A stretch of DNA of 64,000 bases from Lucinisca nassula (lineage: Eukaryota > Mollusca > Bivalvia > Lucinida > Lucinidae): contig OY757013.1 of NCBI GenBank assembly GCA_963580285.1, forward strand, positions 135,529,027 to 135,593,026, in the 5' to 3' direction. Below, in pieces: positions 43,687 through 54,529 of this stretch (its first letter is position 1; the number at the start of each line of letters is the position of its first letter). The notes below the pieces were generated by a model. It saw only the letters and a list, made by a program, of their open reading frames with translations. It was not told the origin of the DNA and did no database searches. The position numbers were made by a program, and so were the translations under genes.

Positions 43687-43878
43687 AAATGAATGTCCCT
43701 CTACACCGAATTTTATTTATAGAAAACTGGGTTTTACAGGAGTATACATTATTTTGCTTGTTTCTGCTCCAAAATATATTTCTTGGGTACTCGTTTCAAC
43801 GAGGTAGTACTAACGAGCGCCCACAACCTATGATTTGAGTAGAAATAAGAAAAATATCCCAAATTTTCGTCAGACAAT
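43687..43878 (+). mobile_element. MITE family, fragment between two copies
   Basis: Contains ACTGGGTTTTACAGGAGTAT, TGTTTCTGCTCCAAAATATAT, TACTAACGAGCGCCCACAAC and AGAAATAAGAAAAATATCCC. Both ends are missing or merged with the neighbours, so it is nested or truncated. Confidence 0.65.
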
Positions 43879-44139
43879 CATCAAGAAAACACGCCTATAT
43901 AAATTTGACCCCCTTGAACCCCACTTTTATATAGAAAAACTGGGGTTTCCGGGGGTATACCTTATTTTTCTTATTTCTGCTCTATAATATAGAGTGTTTG
44001 ATGAGGCGGTTCTAACGAGTGCCCACAATCTATATTTTGAGCAGAAGTAAGAAAAAATATCACAATTTTTCATAATAAAATTTTCATATTTTCGGCTATA
44101 AAGGTGGCAATGTATTTGTATATTTGTGTTTGCGTAATG
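43879..44139 (+). mobile_element. MITE subfamily A
   Basis: Left end CATCAAGAAAACACGCCTAT, paired CCCCACTTTTATATAG / AACTGGGGTTTC, a centre that has lost most of the left palindrome arm (GAGTGTTTGATGAGGCGG), and right end TTTGTGTTTGCGTAATG. Confidence 0.85.
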
Positions 44140-44184
44140 TAGCAGTTTTGGAGATCTGAAAGAATGCACTGTTTCGCACGGATG

Positions 44185-44495
44185 TGTTTTTGTTTGTTAA
44201 TTTGAGGTTTAACGTCCCCGTCAACACTGTGTATGTCATTTTGGAGACGTTGCTTCCAATTTTGTGGGACTTTTCCCCGACATTGAGATGAAATGACACC
44301 TCAAGCCCTGTCGCCCATTGAAACCAATAGGGTTTATGAGCATGTACGATCCGACGCCCACCGCTTTGCCTTGGCAGGCCTAGATCCTCTGAGCAGTTTA
44401 CCAGTACTCGTATGCGGTCTGTTTCAGCTCTTCGTGGAAGCATCGTGCAGCCCATCTATTTCTTTAAGCCCCGATGGGCGGGGCCGCGCACGGAT
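44185..44495 (-). mobile_element. SINE-like family C, complete
   Basis: Seen on + as TTTGAGGTTTAACGTCCCCG, TCATTTTGGAGACGTTGCTT, AGATGAAATGACACCTCAAG, ACCAATAGGGTTTATGAGCA, CAGTACTCGTATGCGG and GCCCCGATGGGCGGGGCCG. One of the two fullest copies. Confidence 0.85.
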
Positions 44496-44828
44496 GTGTT
44501 ATCGGGTACCATGAATCAGAATCAGAAATAGAATTGTTTACTGGTGACATGTCCTTAGACAATCCTTCAGGACCTTCGACTGACAGAACTAGTCCCTAGA
44601 CCGTGTAAACATGCACTGGCATGATACTGATATGAGGCTTAACTTAATACCCATCAGCTTAGGATAAGTGCTTTTAACGAACTCTGTTCAGACAAACAGC
44701 AAAAGCAGAAACACATATGAAAAGGTTTCTGATGACTTTGTTTATACGAAACTTGAGCAAGCAGCGAAATTCAATACTAATCAGAGTATCTGCTCTTTTC
44801 AAGAGCTTGTGATAGTATTTGAGGTACC
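44496..44828. other. No recognised feature
   Basis: A 77-codon frame from 44668 runs into the MITE at 44829 and so is not a gene. Nothing else recognised. Confidence 0.5.
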
Positions 44829-45110
44829 CATCAAGCAAACACTCTTATATAATTTTGACCCCCTTAAACCCCACTTTTATATAGTAAAACTGGAATTTTA
44901 GAGGTAAACCTTATTTTTCTTATATCTTCTTTAAAATAAAGATTGTGAGTACTCGTTAGAACCGCCTCGACGAGGCGGTTCTAACGAGTACCCACAATCT
45001 ATATTTTGAGAAGAAATAAGAAAAATATCACAATTTTTCACTTTAACATTTCATTTATTTTTTCGGGGGTAAAGTTTACAATGTATTTGTATAGGCATGA
45101 TTTCGTAATG
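44829..45110 (+). mobile_element. MITE subfamily A, complete
   Basis: CATCAAGCAAACACTCTTAT at the left, perfect centre CGTTAGAACCGCCTCGACGA with GGCGGTTCTAACGAGTACC, and right end GGCATGATTTCGTAATG. Confidence 0.9.
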
Positions 45111-45234
45111 AAACCAGCGATCGGCAGCAACCCAGTTCAGGTGTATACCATATAGTCATTTCTTTCATGGCCTAAAAATGACCATTTTTTTCTGACGCAA
45201 ATTAAATAAACGAGACATGTTTATTTTTTTTTTC

Positions 45235-45640
45235 TACTGCTGATATTGATTGTGGGTATTATTTAGAACCGTCTCATTTAGGCGGTTCTTACATGTACAC
45301 ATTATAAACACACGACTATTTGAATACATTGCAAACTTTTCTGCAGAAAAAAAAAAAAAAAACGGAAACTTAAAGAGGCAAAATGATGATATTTTGCTGA
45401 TGTCTGCTAAAAATATAGATAATGGGTACCCGTTAGAACCGCCTCATTTAGGCAGTTTTAACGAGTACTCACAATATATATTTTAGAGCCGAAATCGAGG
45501 CGGTTCTAACGGGTATCCACAATCTATATCTTGTACAGAAATAACAAAAATAAGGTTTACCGCTGTATTCCCCGGTTTTACAATATATAAGAGGGGGTTC
45601 AAGGAGGTAAAAATTATAAAGACATTGTTTTATGATGTTT
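45235..45640. mobile_element. Composite of MITE A arms
   Basis: At least three broken central palindromes: GAACCGTCTCATTTAGGCGG, GAACCGCCTCATTTAGGCAG and TCGAGGCGGTTCTAACGGG. An A-run lies at 45344-45362, and the end is TTGTTTTATGATG. Looks like nested insertions or template switching within the family. Confidence 0.7.
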
Positions 45641-45824
45641 GGGAAAATGGTTAATATAGTATGAACACATTTTTTTTTTCTTTACAGAGTGAGGTAAACA
45701 AGGACATGAATTGTTTTGACTCGATAACGTACTGCGCATGCTAATCTTGGTCTGTGCTGCTTGCCTAGTTAGCTCGTCTGTTTTTTTGAAAAAAAAACTT
45801 TCGAGCTATTGTCATCACTCCGGC

Positions 45825-45895
45825 GTCTGCGTAGTCGTCCTGCGTCGTCCTGCGTCGTCCTGTGTCGTCCTGCGTCGTCCTGCGTCGTTCCAAAA
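45825..45895 (+). repeat. 10-bp minisatellite TCGTCCTGCG
   Basis: About six head-to-tail copies of TCGTCCTGCG with single-base variants, immediately before the 313-bp array. Confidence 0.9.
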
Positions 45896-45899
45896 AAAA

Positions 45900-47400
45900 C
45901 TTAACCTTGGCTATAACTTAAAAAGTATTAGACCTAGCCTCATGAAACTTCATACACACACTCAACATCACAAGAGCTACATTTTGACCAAGGACCATAA
46001 CAACATTGTTGATTTTGGCTGAATTATCTCCCCTTTTCCAATTTTTTTCTGAAACACATTTTTTGCTCTCATTTTAATACTATTCACAACAGAGCCTTTA
46101 AACTTCACATGAATGTTTCTTGGGACAAGACCTTTTCAGTGATACCACACTTTTTGATCTGTGACCTTGACCTTTGAACTTTGACCTATTTTTCGAAAAT
46201 TTAACCGAAAACCTTAACCTTGACCATATTTCCAAAAGTATTTGGCCTACCTTCATGAAACTTCATACACATACTCACCATCACAAGAGCTACATTCCCT
46301 ACAAGTTTTATAACTCCATCTTGCAATTTGATTGAATTATCTCCCCTTTTCTCTCCGTTTTTTTTTAAATTGTTTTTGTCTCTTATTTCAATACTATTCA
46401 CAACAGAGCCTTCCAACTTCACATGAATGTTCCTTGGGACAAGACCTTTTCAGTCATACCACGCTTTTTGACCTGTGACCTTGACCTTTGAACTTTGACC
46501 TATTTTTCGAAAATTAACCGAAAACCTTAACCTTGACCATATTACCAAAAGTATTTGGCCTACCTTCATGAAACTTCATACACATACTCACCATCACAAG
46601 AGCTACATTCCCTACAAGTTTTATAACTCCATCTTGCAATTTGATTGAATTATCTCCCCTTTTCTCTCCGTTTTTTTAAATTGTTTTTGTCTCTTATTTC
46701 AATACTATTCACAACAGAGCCTTCCAACTTCACATGAATGTTCTTTGGGACAAGACCTTTTCAGTCATACCACGCTTTTTGACCTGTGTCCTTGACCTTT
46801 GAACTTTGACCTAATTTTCGAAAAATTAACCAAAAAACTTAACCTTGACCATATTTCCAAAAGTATTTGGCCTACCTTCATGAAACTTCACACACATACT
46901 CACCATCACAAGAGCTACAATCCCTACAAGTTTTATAACTCCATCTTGCAATTTGATTTGACTTAGAACTTTTGTTTTCTAAAAGAAACTGCAGACGAGC
47001 GTTGCTCTCCGTTTTTTTTAAATTGTTTTTGTCTCTTATTTCAATACTATTCACAACAGAGCCTTCCAACTTCACATGAATGTTCTTTGGGACAAGACCT
47101 TTTCAGTCATACCACGCTTTTTGACCTGTGACCTTGACCTTTGAACTTTGACCTAATTTTCGAAAAATTAACCAAAAAACTTAACCTTGACCATATTTCC
47201 AAAAGTATTTGGCCTACCTTCATGAAACTTCATACACATACTCACCATCACAAGAGCTACAATCCCTACAAGTTTTATAACTCCATCTTGCAATTTGATT
47301 TGACTTAGAACTTTTGTTTTCTAAAAGAAACTGCAGACGAGCGTTGGCACCCGCTTGCGGTGCTCTTGTTTTATTTGTAGGATTTGCTATGCCCCATTTC
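45900..47400 (+). repeat. Five-unit tandem array, period 312-342 bp
   Basis: CATGAAACTTCATACACA-like unit marks at 45941, 46254, 46567, 46879 and 47221. Each unit has ATCACAAGAGCTAC, CAACAGAGCC, CTTGGGACAAGACC and GACCTTGACCTTTGAACTTT. Unit 4 has about 30 extra bp (ACTTAGAACTTTTG to GACGAGCGTTG) identical to the array's right edge, which ends GCACCCGCTTGCGGTGCTC. Minus-strand frames inside are repeat products. Confidence 0.95.
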
Positions 47401-47770
47401 ACATAACACTAATTGCACTCAGCTTAAGGGTATACGACAGAATTGGATGTTCAGACATTTGCTATAAATCTTATGGCTCTGTTTAAGAAGATTACAGCAG
47501 CAGATTTCAATCCGATTTAGTTCTGAAAAACAGAATCATGTTTTTGCATTTTTGTATATTTAAGTTTGCAACCATTTTTCACTTCAATTACTCAAATTGT
47601 CGCATGCTTGCGTTTTTAGGCCAGCAAAATACCTAATAACCGTATATATTACATTTCGGATAATTAAGAGATAAAATCATTTTTTTTCTTTCGGCGAGTC
47701 TGGACACTTACCTTTAATTTTATGGAATACTTATTATATCACTATTTACCAACTCAGTCCTCGAATTATG
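47401..47770. other. No recognised feature
   Basis: AT-rich spacer, no gene seen. The phrase CTTACCTTTAATTTATGGAATACTTAT recurs in part near 48218-48250, so a local duplication is possible. Confidence 0.4.
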
Positions 47771-48103
47771 TATCACAAAAACACTCCTATATAATTTTGA
47801 TCCCCGTGAACCCCACTTTTATATTATAAAACGGGGATTTACAGGGGTAAACCTTATTGTTCGTGTTTCTGCTCTAAAATATAGATCGTGGGTTCTCATT
47901 AGAACCGCCTCGATCGATGAGGTGGTTCTAATGAGTACCCACAATCTATATTTTAGAGCAGAAAATCGAGGCGGTTCTAACGAGTACCCACAATCTATAT
48001 TTTAGAGCAGAAATACGAAAAATTTCACAAATTTTCATCTTAAAATTATCCTTTTTTGGCGAGAAAGGTTACAATGTATTTGTATAGGTAAGTTTTCATA
48101 ATG
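47771..48103 (+). mobile_element. MITE subfamily A with duplicated centre
   Basis: Left end TATCACAAAAACACTCCTAT, centre GAACCGCCTCGATCGATGAG followed by two successive copies of the right arm (CACAATCTATATTTTAGAGC at about 47940 and 47992), right end GTAAGTTTTCATAATG. An internal tandem duplication of about 50 bp. Confidence 0.85.
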
Positions 48104-48336
48104 AATTGATGCGATCTTGCGTTCCTAGGCCGTCAAAATATCTACTAAACGTAAGTCTTACACATTCGGATAATTTCGAGTTTGTTTTTCGAAGCGATTC
48201 CGATGAGTCTGGACAACTTACCTTTAATTTATGGAATACTTATAATATCACTACTCGCTATTCAGACCTGAAACTATGACTGGCTCTCAAACGATTCTGC
48301 ATGGTCATACATGTGTTAGGTACTTTGTTTACTAAA

Positions 48337-48802
48337 ACACACCTGCATTACGATAACACACCTGCATTACGATAACACACCTGCATTACTATAACACTCC
48401 TGCATTACTATAATACACCTGCATTACGATAACACACCTGCATTACGATAACACACCTGTACTACGATAACATACCTGCATTACGATAACACAACTGCAT
48501 TACTATAAAACACCTGCATTACGATAACACCTGCATTACTATAACACACCTGCATTACGATAACACACCTGCATTACGATTACGATAACACACCTGCATT
48601 ACGTGAAAACCCCTGCATTACGATAACACACCTGCATTACGATAGCATACATGCATTACGATAACGCACCTGCATTACGATAACACCTGTATTACGATAA
48701 CACACCTGCATTACGATAACACACCTGCATTACGATAACACACCTGCATTACGATAACACACCAACACACATTAATTACGATAACGTACCTGCATTACGA
48801 TA
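48337..48802 (+). repeat. 19-bp minisatellite made of a MITE B end
   Basis: About 24 head-to-tail units of ACACACCTGCATTACGATA with few variants (17- and 25-bp units occur). The unit is a rotation of the outermost bases of subfamily B ends (CATTACGATAACATACCTG). The last unit is the actual left end of the MITE B that follows at 48793. Confidence 0.95.
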
Positions 48803-49073
48803 AAACACCCGTGTGGCATAGTGCATTTTTCGCATCTCCAAAATGGCTAGTTTTCTGATGAAAATCTGTGATATTTTTCTAATAAATACTGCCAACATAG
48901 GTTGTGGGTGCGCGTTAGAACCGCCCCGTTCAGGCAGTTTCAACGAGTACCCATAACCTATGTATTGGAGCAGAACTAAATAAAAAAACAATTTATATCC
49001 CCTTAAACCTCAGTTTTCTATATATAAAGTGGAGTGTAGGGGGTGCTCATTCCACGGAATTGTTCACGTGATG
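48793..49073 (+). mobile_element. MITE subfamily B adjoining the minisatellite
   Basis: CATTACGATAAAACACCCGT, CGCATCTCCAAAATGGCTAG, centre GCGTTAGAACCGCCCCGTTC, CCTATGTATTGGAGCAG, TATATAAAGTGGAGTGTAGG and right end TGTTCACGTGATG. Complete, with a degraded right palindrome arm. Confidence 0.9.
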
Positions 49074-49204
49074 TGTGTGACAAAGTGCATTCTTAAAAAA
49101 TGTTATTGTTCAGATAAAACTTTTATGATATCTTCCTTGTTTAAAATACAATTATAGGTTATGGTTTTCATTAGAACCTCCACAATGAGGCGGTTCTAAC
49201 GTAT

Positions 49205-49518
49205 CCATTTAACGACAACACGTCTATATAATTTTGACCCCCTTCAACCCCACTTTTATAAAGTAAAACTGGGGTTTGCAGGGGTATTCGTTATTGTTCT
49301 TATTTCTGCTCAAAACACAAATCATGGGTACTAGTTAGCCTCGATGAGGCGCGGTTCTAATGAATATCTACAATCTAGTCTCGAGGCGGTTCTTACAAGT
49401 ATCAATAATCTATGTCTTGAGCAGAAATAAGAAAAATATCACAATTTTTCATCTTAAAATGTCTTTCTTTTCTGTGGTAAAGTTTACACTGCATTTGTAT
49501 AGGCATATTTCCGTAATG
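49205..49518 (+). mobile_element. MITE subfamily A, complete
   Basis: Left end CATTTAACGACAACACGTCT, ACCCCACTTTTATAAAGT, centre partly duplicated (two TCGAGGCGGTTC-like arms near 49340 and 49381), right end GGCATATTTCCGTAATG. A B-type left fragment with CACAATGAGGCGGTTC precedes it (about 49090-49204). Confidence 0.85.
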
Positions 49519-49689
49519 CTGTTGTTTACAGAGGTGTTCATTACACCTAGTTGTTTAACATGATAATAAGTTTGTGGTTTGGTTCAATGAATAGCACACT
49601 AGTAAGAAAAGGTCACTCAGGAAAGGCCACAATCAAAGAACGTAGCCATCTCAAGTCACCTAATGAAAGTAAGTGATATGTGACATGGA

Positions 49690-49920
49690 TGCAAACACAA
49701 ATACTGGTAAACCGCTAAGCGGATCTAAGCCTGCACAGGTAAAGCGGTGCTAGTCGGACCGTCCATGCTTATAAACCATATTGGTTTCATTGGGCGACAG
49801 GGCTTGAGATGTCATTTCATCTCAATGTCGGCTAAAAGTCCCATAAAATTGGAGGCAAACTCTCAAAAATGACCTATACAGTGTTGACGGGGACGTTAAA
49901 CCTCAAATCAAAAAGTAAAC
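49690..49920 (+). mobile_element. SINE-like family C
   Basis: ACTGGTAAACCGCTAAGCGG, TAAAGCGGTGCTAGTCGG, TTTCATTGGGCGACAGGGCT, CAATGTCGGCTAAAAGTCCC, GACGGGGACGTTAAACCTC, ending CAAATCAAAAAG. 5'-truncated, good match. Confidence 0.8.
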
Positions 49921-49966
49921 ACAAAAGCAGGAACCGACGGCACAAAGCCAATACCAAATAAGACAC

Positions 49967-50045
49967 TGACCCCCCCCCCTCCCCCCCCCCCACCCCGCAA
50001 AAAAATACAAAAACAAAAACCAAAAAAAAAAAAAAAAAAAAAAAC
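49967..50045. repeat. Poly(C) then poly(A) low-complexity tract
   Basis: Two C-runs separated by T, then CACCCCGC and A-rich DNA ending in an A-run longer than 20. The nearest element on the left is a SINE C without a (CAAA)n tail, so this may be a tail remnant. Confidence 0.85.
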
Positions 50046-50442
50046 ACTAGAAATGCGTCCTTAGGACAAGGATGTACCCGCCTGAAAATATGTCTATGTT
50101 CGTATTTATCGATAGAAAGTTATTGACCGTGTTTAAGTTTTGAACCCTTTTTCACATTGACCTCAAAGTATCACCTTGACCTTGGAGGTAAGGGCCTTGG
50201 TTTTGTGTGAGGCAGATTGTCTCATTATTTATCTTTTTTTTTTTTTTTTTTGATTTACTGCCCTTTCAAGATTATTACACTTATATCGAACCGATCGTTA
50301 ATCAGATGTGGGCGAAAACCGGAGTACCCGAAGAAAACCCAACTGACCTGAAATTGCAAAACTTGGCGTATCCAACTGTTGTCCTTTCTATTGGAAAAGT
50401 GCAACAAATGTGAAACAACGTTCGGTAATGCATAAGAAAGAC

Positions 50443-50801
50443 CATTATGAAAACACGCCTATACAAATACGTTGTGAACTTTACCGCCGAAAAAAAGTAC
50501 AATTGCAAGATGAAATATTGCGATAGTTTTCTTATTTCTGCTCAAAATATAGATTTTTGTACTCGTTAGAACCGCCGCATCGAGCAAAAATAATAAAATG
50601 TGATATTTTTCTTATTTCTGCTCAAAGTATAGATTGTGGGTACACGTTAGAACCGCCTCGACGCGGTTCTAACGAGTACCCACAATCTATATTTTAGAGC
50701 AGAAATAAGACAAATAAATTTTACCCCTGCAAACCTCAGTTTTACAATTCAAAAGTTGGGGTTAAAGGGGGTCAAAATTATATAGGCATGTTTTCGTGAT
50801 G
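50443..50801 (-). mobile_element. MITE subfamily A, complete, with extra centre
   Basis: Ends CATTATGAAAACACGCCTAT and GGCATGTTTTCGTGATG. Two successive centre arms occur (GAACCGCCGCATCGAGC near 50570 and GAACCGCCTCGACGCGG near 50650). The plus strand reads from the 3' arm of the family consensus to the 5' arm. Confidence 0.85.
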
Positions 50802-51119
50802 CGATAAGAAAAAAAATATACCGTCACCCACTTTTTCATGAGGTATCCATACTTATGCTATATAATTGCAAAACACAAGCACGCAATGTATTTAAGTTAT
50901 ACTACGCACAAGAAAGCGAACGAACAAGCCAGAAAGGACTATTTCAAGGTTCGGGCATAGACAATATTCTCATTCACTATTACCAGCCGAGCATATATCG
51001 GCGAAGAGCCAAGTATCAACAATAAAGAAGGTAACACAAGCGTGGCAGCCCCTTTCAACTGCATACAACTCATCGTCTGAATGTTAGACCTGTAAAATAT
51101 TGTAGATTATATTTGATGC
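50802..51119. other. No recognised feature
   Basis: No gene or known repeat seen in this spacer. Confidence 0.5.
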
Positions 51120-52215
51120 TTCTATGATAATCATTGTTCCCATGAATTTTAATGTCAATTCAGTGTGACCTTGAACTTTGACCCTTGACCTTGCAGATCA
51201 GCACGGTTCATCCGCTCTCCATGGGTATCATATGTTGAAGGGTTGATGATTCCAAGATCATCGCTGTGTCTTCAATTCTTTTCACAAGGATTTTAATGCC
51301 AAGCCCAATGTGACCTTGACCTTGGACCATGAAAATCAATAGGGTTCATGGAAACTATTTTTGAAATATTTGATGGTTATGTGATATAGATTTCTCTTCT
51401 ACCATGGTCAAAATGTTTTTATGTCGTCTCTAGTGACCTTGACCTTTGATCCTTGACCTTGATAATCACTGGGGTTCATCTCCTCTCCATGAGGAACATT
51501 TGTGTAAGGTGTGATGCTTCTATGATGATAGTATTGTCTTATATCTTGTTCACAAAGTTTTAAATGTAAAGTCCTTGTGACCATAACGTTTGACCATTGA
51601 CCTTGAAAATCGATAGGGTTCATCCTCTCTCCATGGGGAACATTTGTGGAAAATGCTTCTACAATAAAAGCTTTGTCTTCTATCCTGGTCAAAATGTTTT
51701 AAATGTCTGGTCCATCGTGAACTTGACCATGAGCTCTTGACACTAAAAAAAATTGGGATCAGTTTCTTTCCATGGGTAAACTATGTGGAAGGTTATATAA
51801 TTCAGAGATGATAGCCTTGTCTTCCTTCCTCTTCACGGGTATTTTAATGCCAAGTCCATGTGACATTATCCTTTGATCCGGAAAATCAATAGGTTCACTC
51901 TCTTTCTATGGATAATATTTTAAGAAGGTTTGCTGCTTCTATGATATAGATTTGTATTCCATTCTGTGCATACGTTTTTTAATGTACAGTCTCGTGAGAT
52001 CTTGACGTTTGACCCTTGACCTTGAAAATCAATAGGGTTCATTCCCTCTCAATAAGGAACGTTTGTGGAAGGCGTGGTATTTCTATGCTGATAGCTTTGT
52101 CTTCTATCCTGTTCATAGGGTTTTTAATAGCAAGTACATCGTGACCTTTACAGTCGACCACTGACATGGAAATTCAACAGGGTTCATCCGCTCAGTAGGG
52201 AACAGTTGTTGAAGG
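51120..52215. repeat. Degenerate array rich in TGACCTTGACC
   Basis: About six or seven diverged units of 150-180 bp with GTGACCTTGACC, TTGACCTTGAAAATCAATAG, GGTTCATCCTCTCTCCATG, GGAACATTTGTGGAAGG and TTGTCTTCTATCCTG. No frame is conserved. It is ended by a PLE tail. Confidence 0.85.
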
Positions 52216-52221
52216 TTTGAT

Positions 52222-52613
52222 GCCATATGGCCATCCAAAATTAAAAGACACAAGTGATACACACAGTAAGTAACAAACAACAACATAAATAAATCGCCAC
52301 AGAAGAGCCGCCTTGGAACGGTCAGTGGAAGATTTCCACTGGGGGGGGGGGGGTGGGGTGGGGGGGGGGGGGGCTTAAATCGATTTTACGTGGCCACAAT
52401 CCTCGCCCTTACTTCCGTCGCGATTTAGACAAATAATTTGTTCAGTCCGCATGAAGGCCTCCTAACTCATCAGTGCAACATCTCCGTGAACACAAATAAT
52501 CAAACAACCACAGAGGTGAGACAACGGTGAGGACTCGACAGCAAGAAACCACTGAAATGTTGGAGCAAAAGAAAACCAACAGTTAGACTCCGATGAGCCC
52601 GACCAGAGACATA
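52222..52613 (-). repeat. PLE tail lacking its 3' terminus
   Basis: Minus-strand tail from TCTGGTCGGGCTCATCGG (52613) to GGATGGCCATATGGCAT (52222), with an expanded G14-TGGGGT-G14 tract (52339-52373) at the poly(C) position. It separates the TGACC array from the right part of a MITE A. Confidence 0.9.
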
Positions 52614-52616
52614 GCG

Positions 52617-52805
52617 GGAGTATACCTTATTTTTCTTATTTCTGCTCACAATATACATTGTACTCGATGAGGCTGTTCTAACGAGTGCCCACAATCCTTA
52701 TTTTGAGCAGAATAAGAAAAATATCACATTTTTTCATCATAAAATTTTCCTTTTTTTTCGGAGATAAAGGTGGCAATGTATTTGTATAGGCGTGTTTGCG
52801 TAATG
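52617..52805 (+). mobile_element. MITE subfamily A, left end missing
   Basis: Starts at GGAGTATACCTTATTTTTC, has GATGAGGCTGTTCTAACGAG and the right end GGCGTGTTTGCGTAATG. The left arm was probably lost when the adjoining PLE tail arrived or by later deletion. Confidence 0.8.
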
Positions 52806-52814
52806 AAATTTCAT

Positions 52815-53069
52815 CTAACAAGAGGCCCAAGAGGGTCTGTCGCTCCACTGGCTATTTTGAGTCAATCTCCTATTTATTACATTAACCCATTGTATAGCAG
52901 TGGATCTTCCATTGCTATATGTTGGACCTATCCATTTGTCATAGTTTGGGTGTCAGGCCTATTTTTTTGGTTCTACTCTATTTTTGACAGAACATTCTGT
53001 TAGCAACTAGTGCAGGACCTGACCAGACACGGTGTTCTGCGGGGTCTGATCTGGGCCTACACAGTTTGC
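52815..53069. repeat. Bivalve-type repeat start plus palindromic repeat F copy 2
   Basis: AACAAGAGGCCCAAGAGGG at 52817 is like the edge sequences at 39950. 53003-53069 is repeat F (GTGCAGGACCTGACCAGACA with GGTCTGATCTGGGCCTACAC). The 77-codon frame at 52770-53003 crosses the repeat edge and is not called. Confidence 0.6.
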
Positions 53070-53329
53070 TCAGGTACCCCTTTAGTGGTTTCCCCAAGTG
53101 CATCGTGACATAATCATTTGACACTTGGCCTTGAAAGTCAATACTGTTCATGCTCTCTCCATTGGAAACGTCTCGTCAAAGACACTCAAATATTTTCGAA
53201 CTTCCGCAATAGAATCAATGATAATAAAGGACTAGTAAATATAACCCAAACTATCATTCTTAGATGAAATTATTTGTTTATATATCGTTTTTTTATTTTT
53301 AGCCCCAACAAAGCTTGCGGGGGCCCTAA

Positions 53330-53440
53330 AAAAATGAATTTCAATAATCTATGTCTTGAAGCTCGAATTAGGATAATAATGTACCCTCTGTAAACCACAC
53401 ATTTTTTTCTGTACATTACACGGACTTGTTAATCAGTCTA
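53330..53440. mobile_element. MITE B right-arm fragment
   Basis: CAATAATCTATGTCTTGAAGC, ATAATGTACCCTCTGTAAACC and TTACACGGACTTGTTAATC. The rest is missing. The spacers 53070-53329 and 53441-54064 show no gene; a short TIR-like CACGAAAACACGCCTATTTG lies at 53912. Confidence 0.55.
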
Positions 53441-54064
53441 AATAATTGTATTGTAAAAGAGGAAGGAAAATGCAGGGATGCAAACGTGCACACTTTAGAA
53501 AGTAAAATGGGCAAAAAGCACGAAATACCGAGAATGTCGGAAATTTAACGATTATTTTAATACATTACATCTAAAATTACAAAATAGTTAGAATCTTCTG
53601 CAAACGTTACGAGACAAAAAAATTGAAGACAAGGTAAGCGTTCAGCTTTTGTTCTAAACAAACGTTCAGTGCACACGCAAGTAATCACTTGCCTTTGGAC
53701 CAATCTGTATACCGTTGTCGCAGTTTCCTGTAATTAAACTGGCTGCCAAAGGCTTAATGATCACCTTTTAAAGCCCCGCAGATATTCAATATCATTACAA
53801 AACCATCAAGCAATCGGTCCGCCGCTAAAGATAATTCACATACATTTACGTACTTCGTTAAAGAGAAAGCTTGTTTTAATGAATAAAATTGCAAATCACA
53901 ATGTCATGCATCACGAAAACACGCCTATTTGAGCCCCGCCAAGCGAATTTGTGTCTTCGAGCATTACGTCATGACAAATTTTAAGTGTGTATGCACAGCC
54001 ATTCAGAGATGCCAGGGATATGGCTTTCTGTGTGAAGGTTCATCTTGATTCACTGCTTGTATGA

Positions 54065-54130
54065 GCGAGCAGCGAAGGTTCTTGCGAGACTGTGCGGATG
54101 CGCAGGCTCTACTGAACCTTCGCTGCTCGC
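54065..54130. repeat. Perfect 17-bp inverted repeat
   Basis: GCGAGCAGCGAAGGTTC (54065-54081) and GAACCTTCGCTGCTCGC (54114-54130), separated by 32 bp. It sits just left of a MITE A that lacks its terminal repeat. Confidence 0.9.
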
Positions 54131-54163
54131 ATAGGCGATAAGAACCAAAATCGCTTGACGTGG

Positions 54164-54426
54164 CCCATATAATTTTGACGCCCTTACACCTCATTTTTGT
54201 ACAGTAAAACTGGGGTTTACAGGGGTAAAACTTTTGTTCTTATTTCTGCTCTAAAATACAGATTATGGGTACTCGTAAGAACCTCGAGGCGGATCTTACG
54301 GGTACCCACAGTCTATACTTTGAGCAAAAATAAGAAACATATCACAATTTTTCATCTTAAAATTTTCTTTTTTTTTTCCGGCGGTAGAGTTTACAATGTA
54401 TTTATATAAGCGTGTTTTTGTAATTG
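54164..54426 (+). mobile_element. MITE subfamily A, left TIR lost
   Basis: Begins inside the left arm (CCCATATAATTTTGACGCCC), centre reduced to AAGAACCTCGAGGCGGATCT, right end AGCGTGTTTTTGTAATTG. Confidence 0.8.
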
Positions 54427-54529
54427 GTGAAAAACAGAATTTTGTAAAATTTACCTATAGGTGAATGCCTGAATATCATAAAATACAAACCACGACGATC
54501 AGTCAAGAATAAATTTGACAAGTCTCGTA

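Noticed and set aside
47220..47402. Open frames in the 313-bp array as a tandem gene family
   Set aside because: The same antisense frame recurs only because the DNA units repeat; stops fall at different places and there is no domain.
48337..48802. Regular short repeats that might be a CRISPR array
   Set aside because: Units of 19 bp run head to tail with no unique spacers, and the unit equals a MITE end. The sequence context is eukaryotic.
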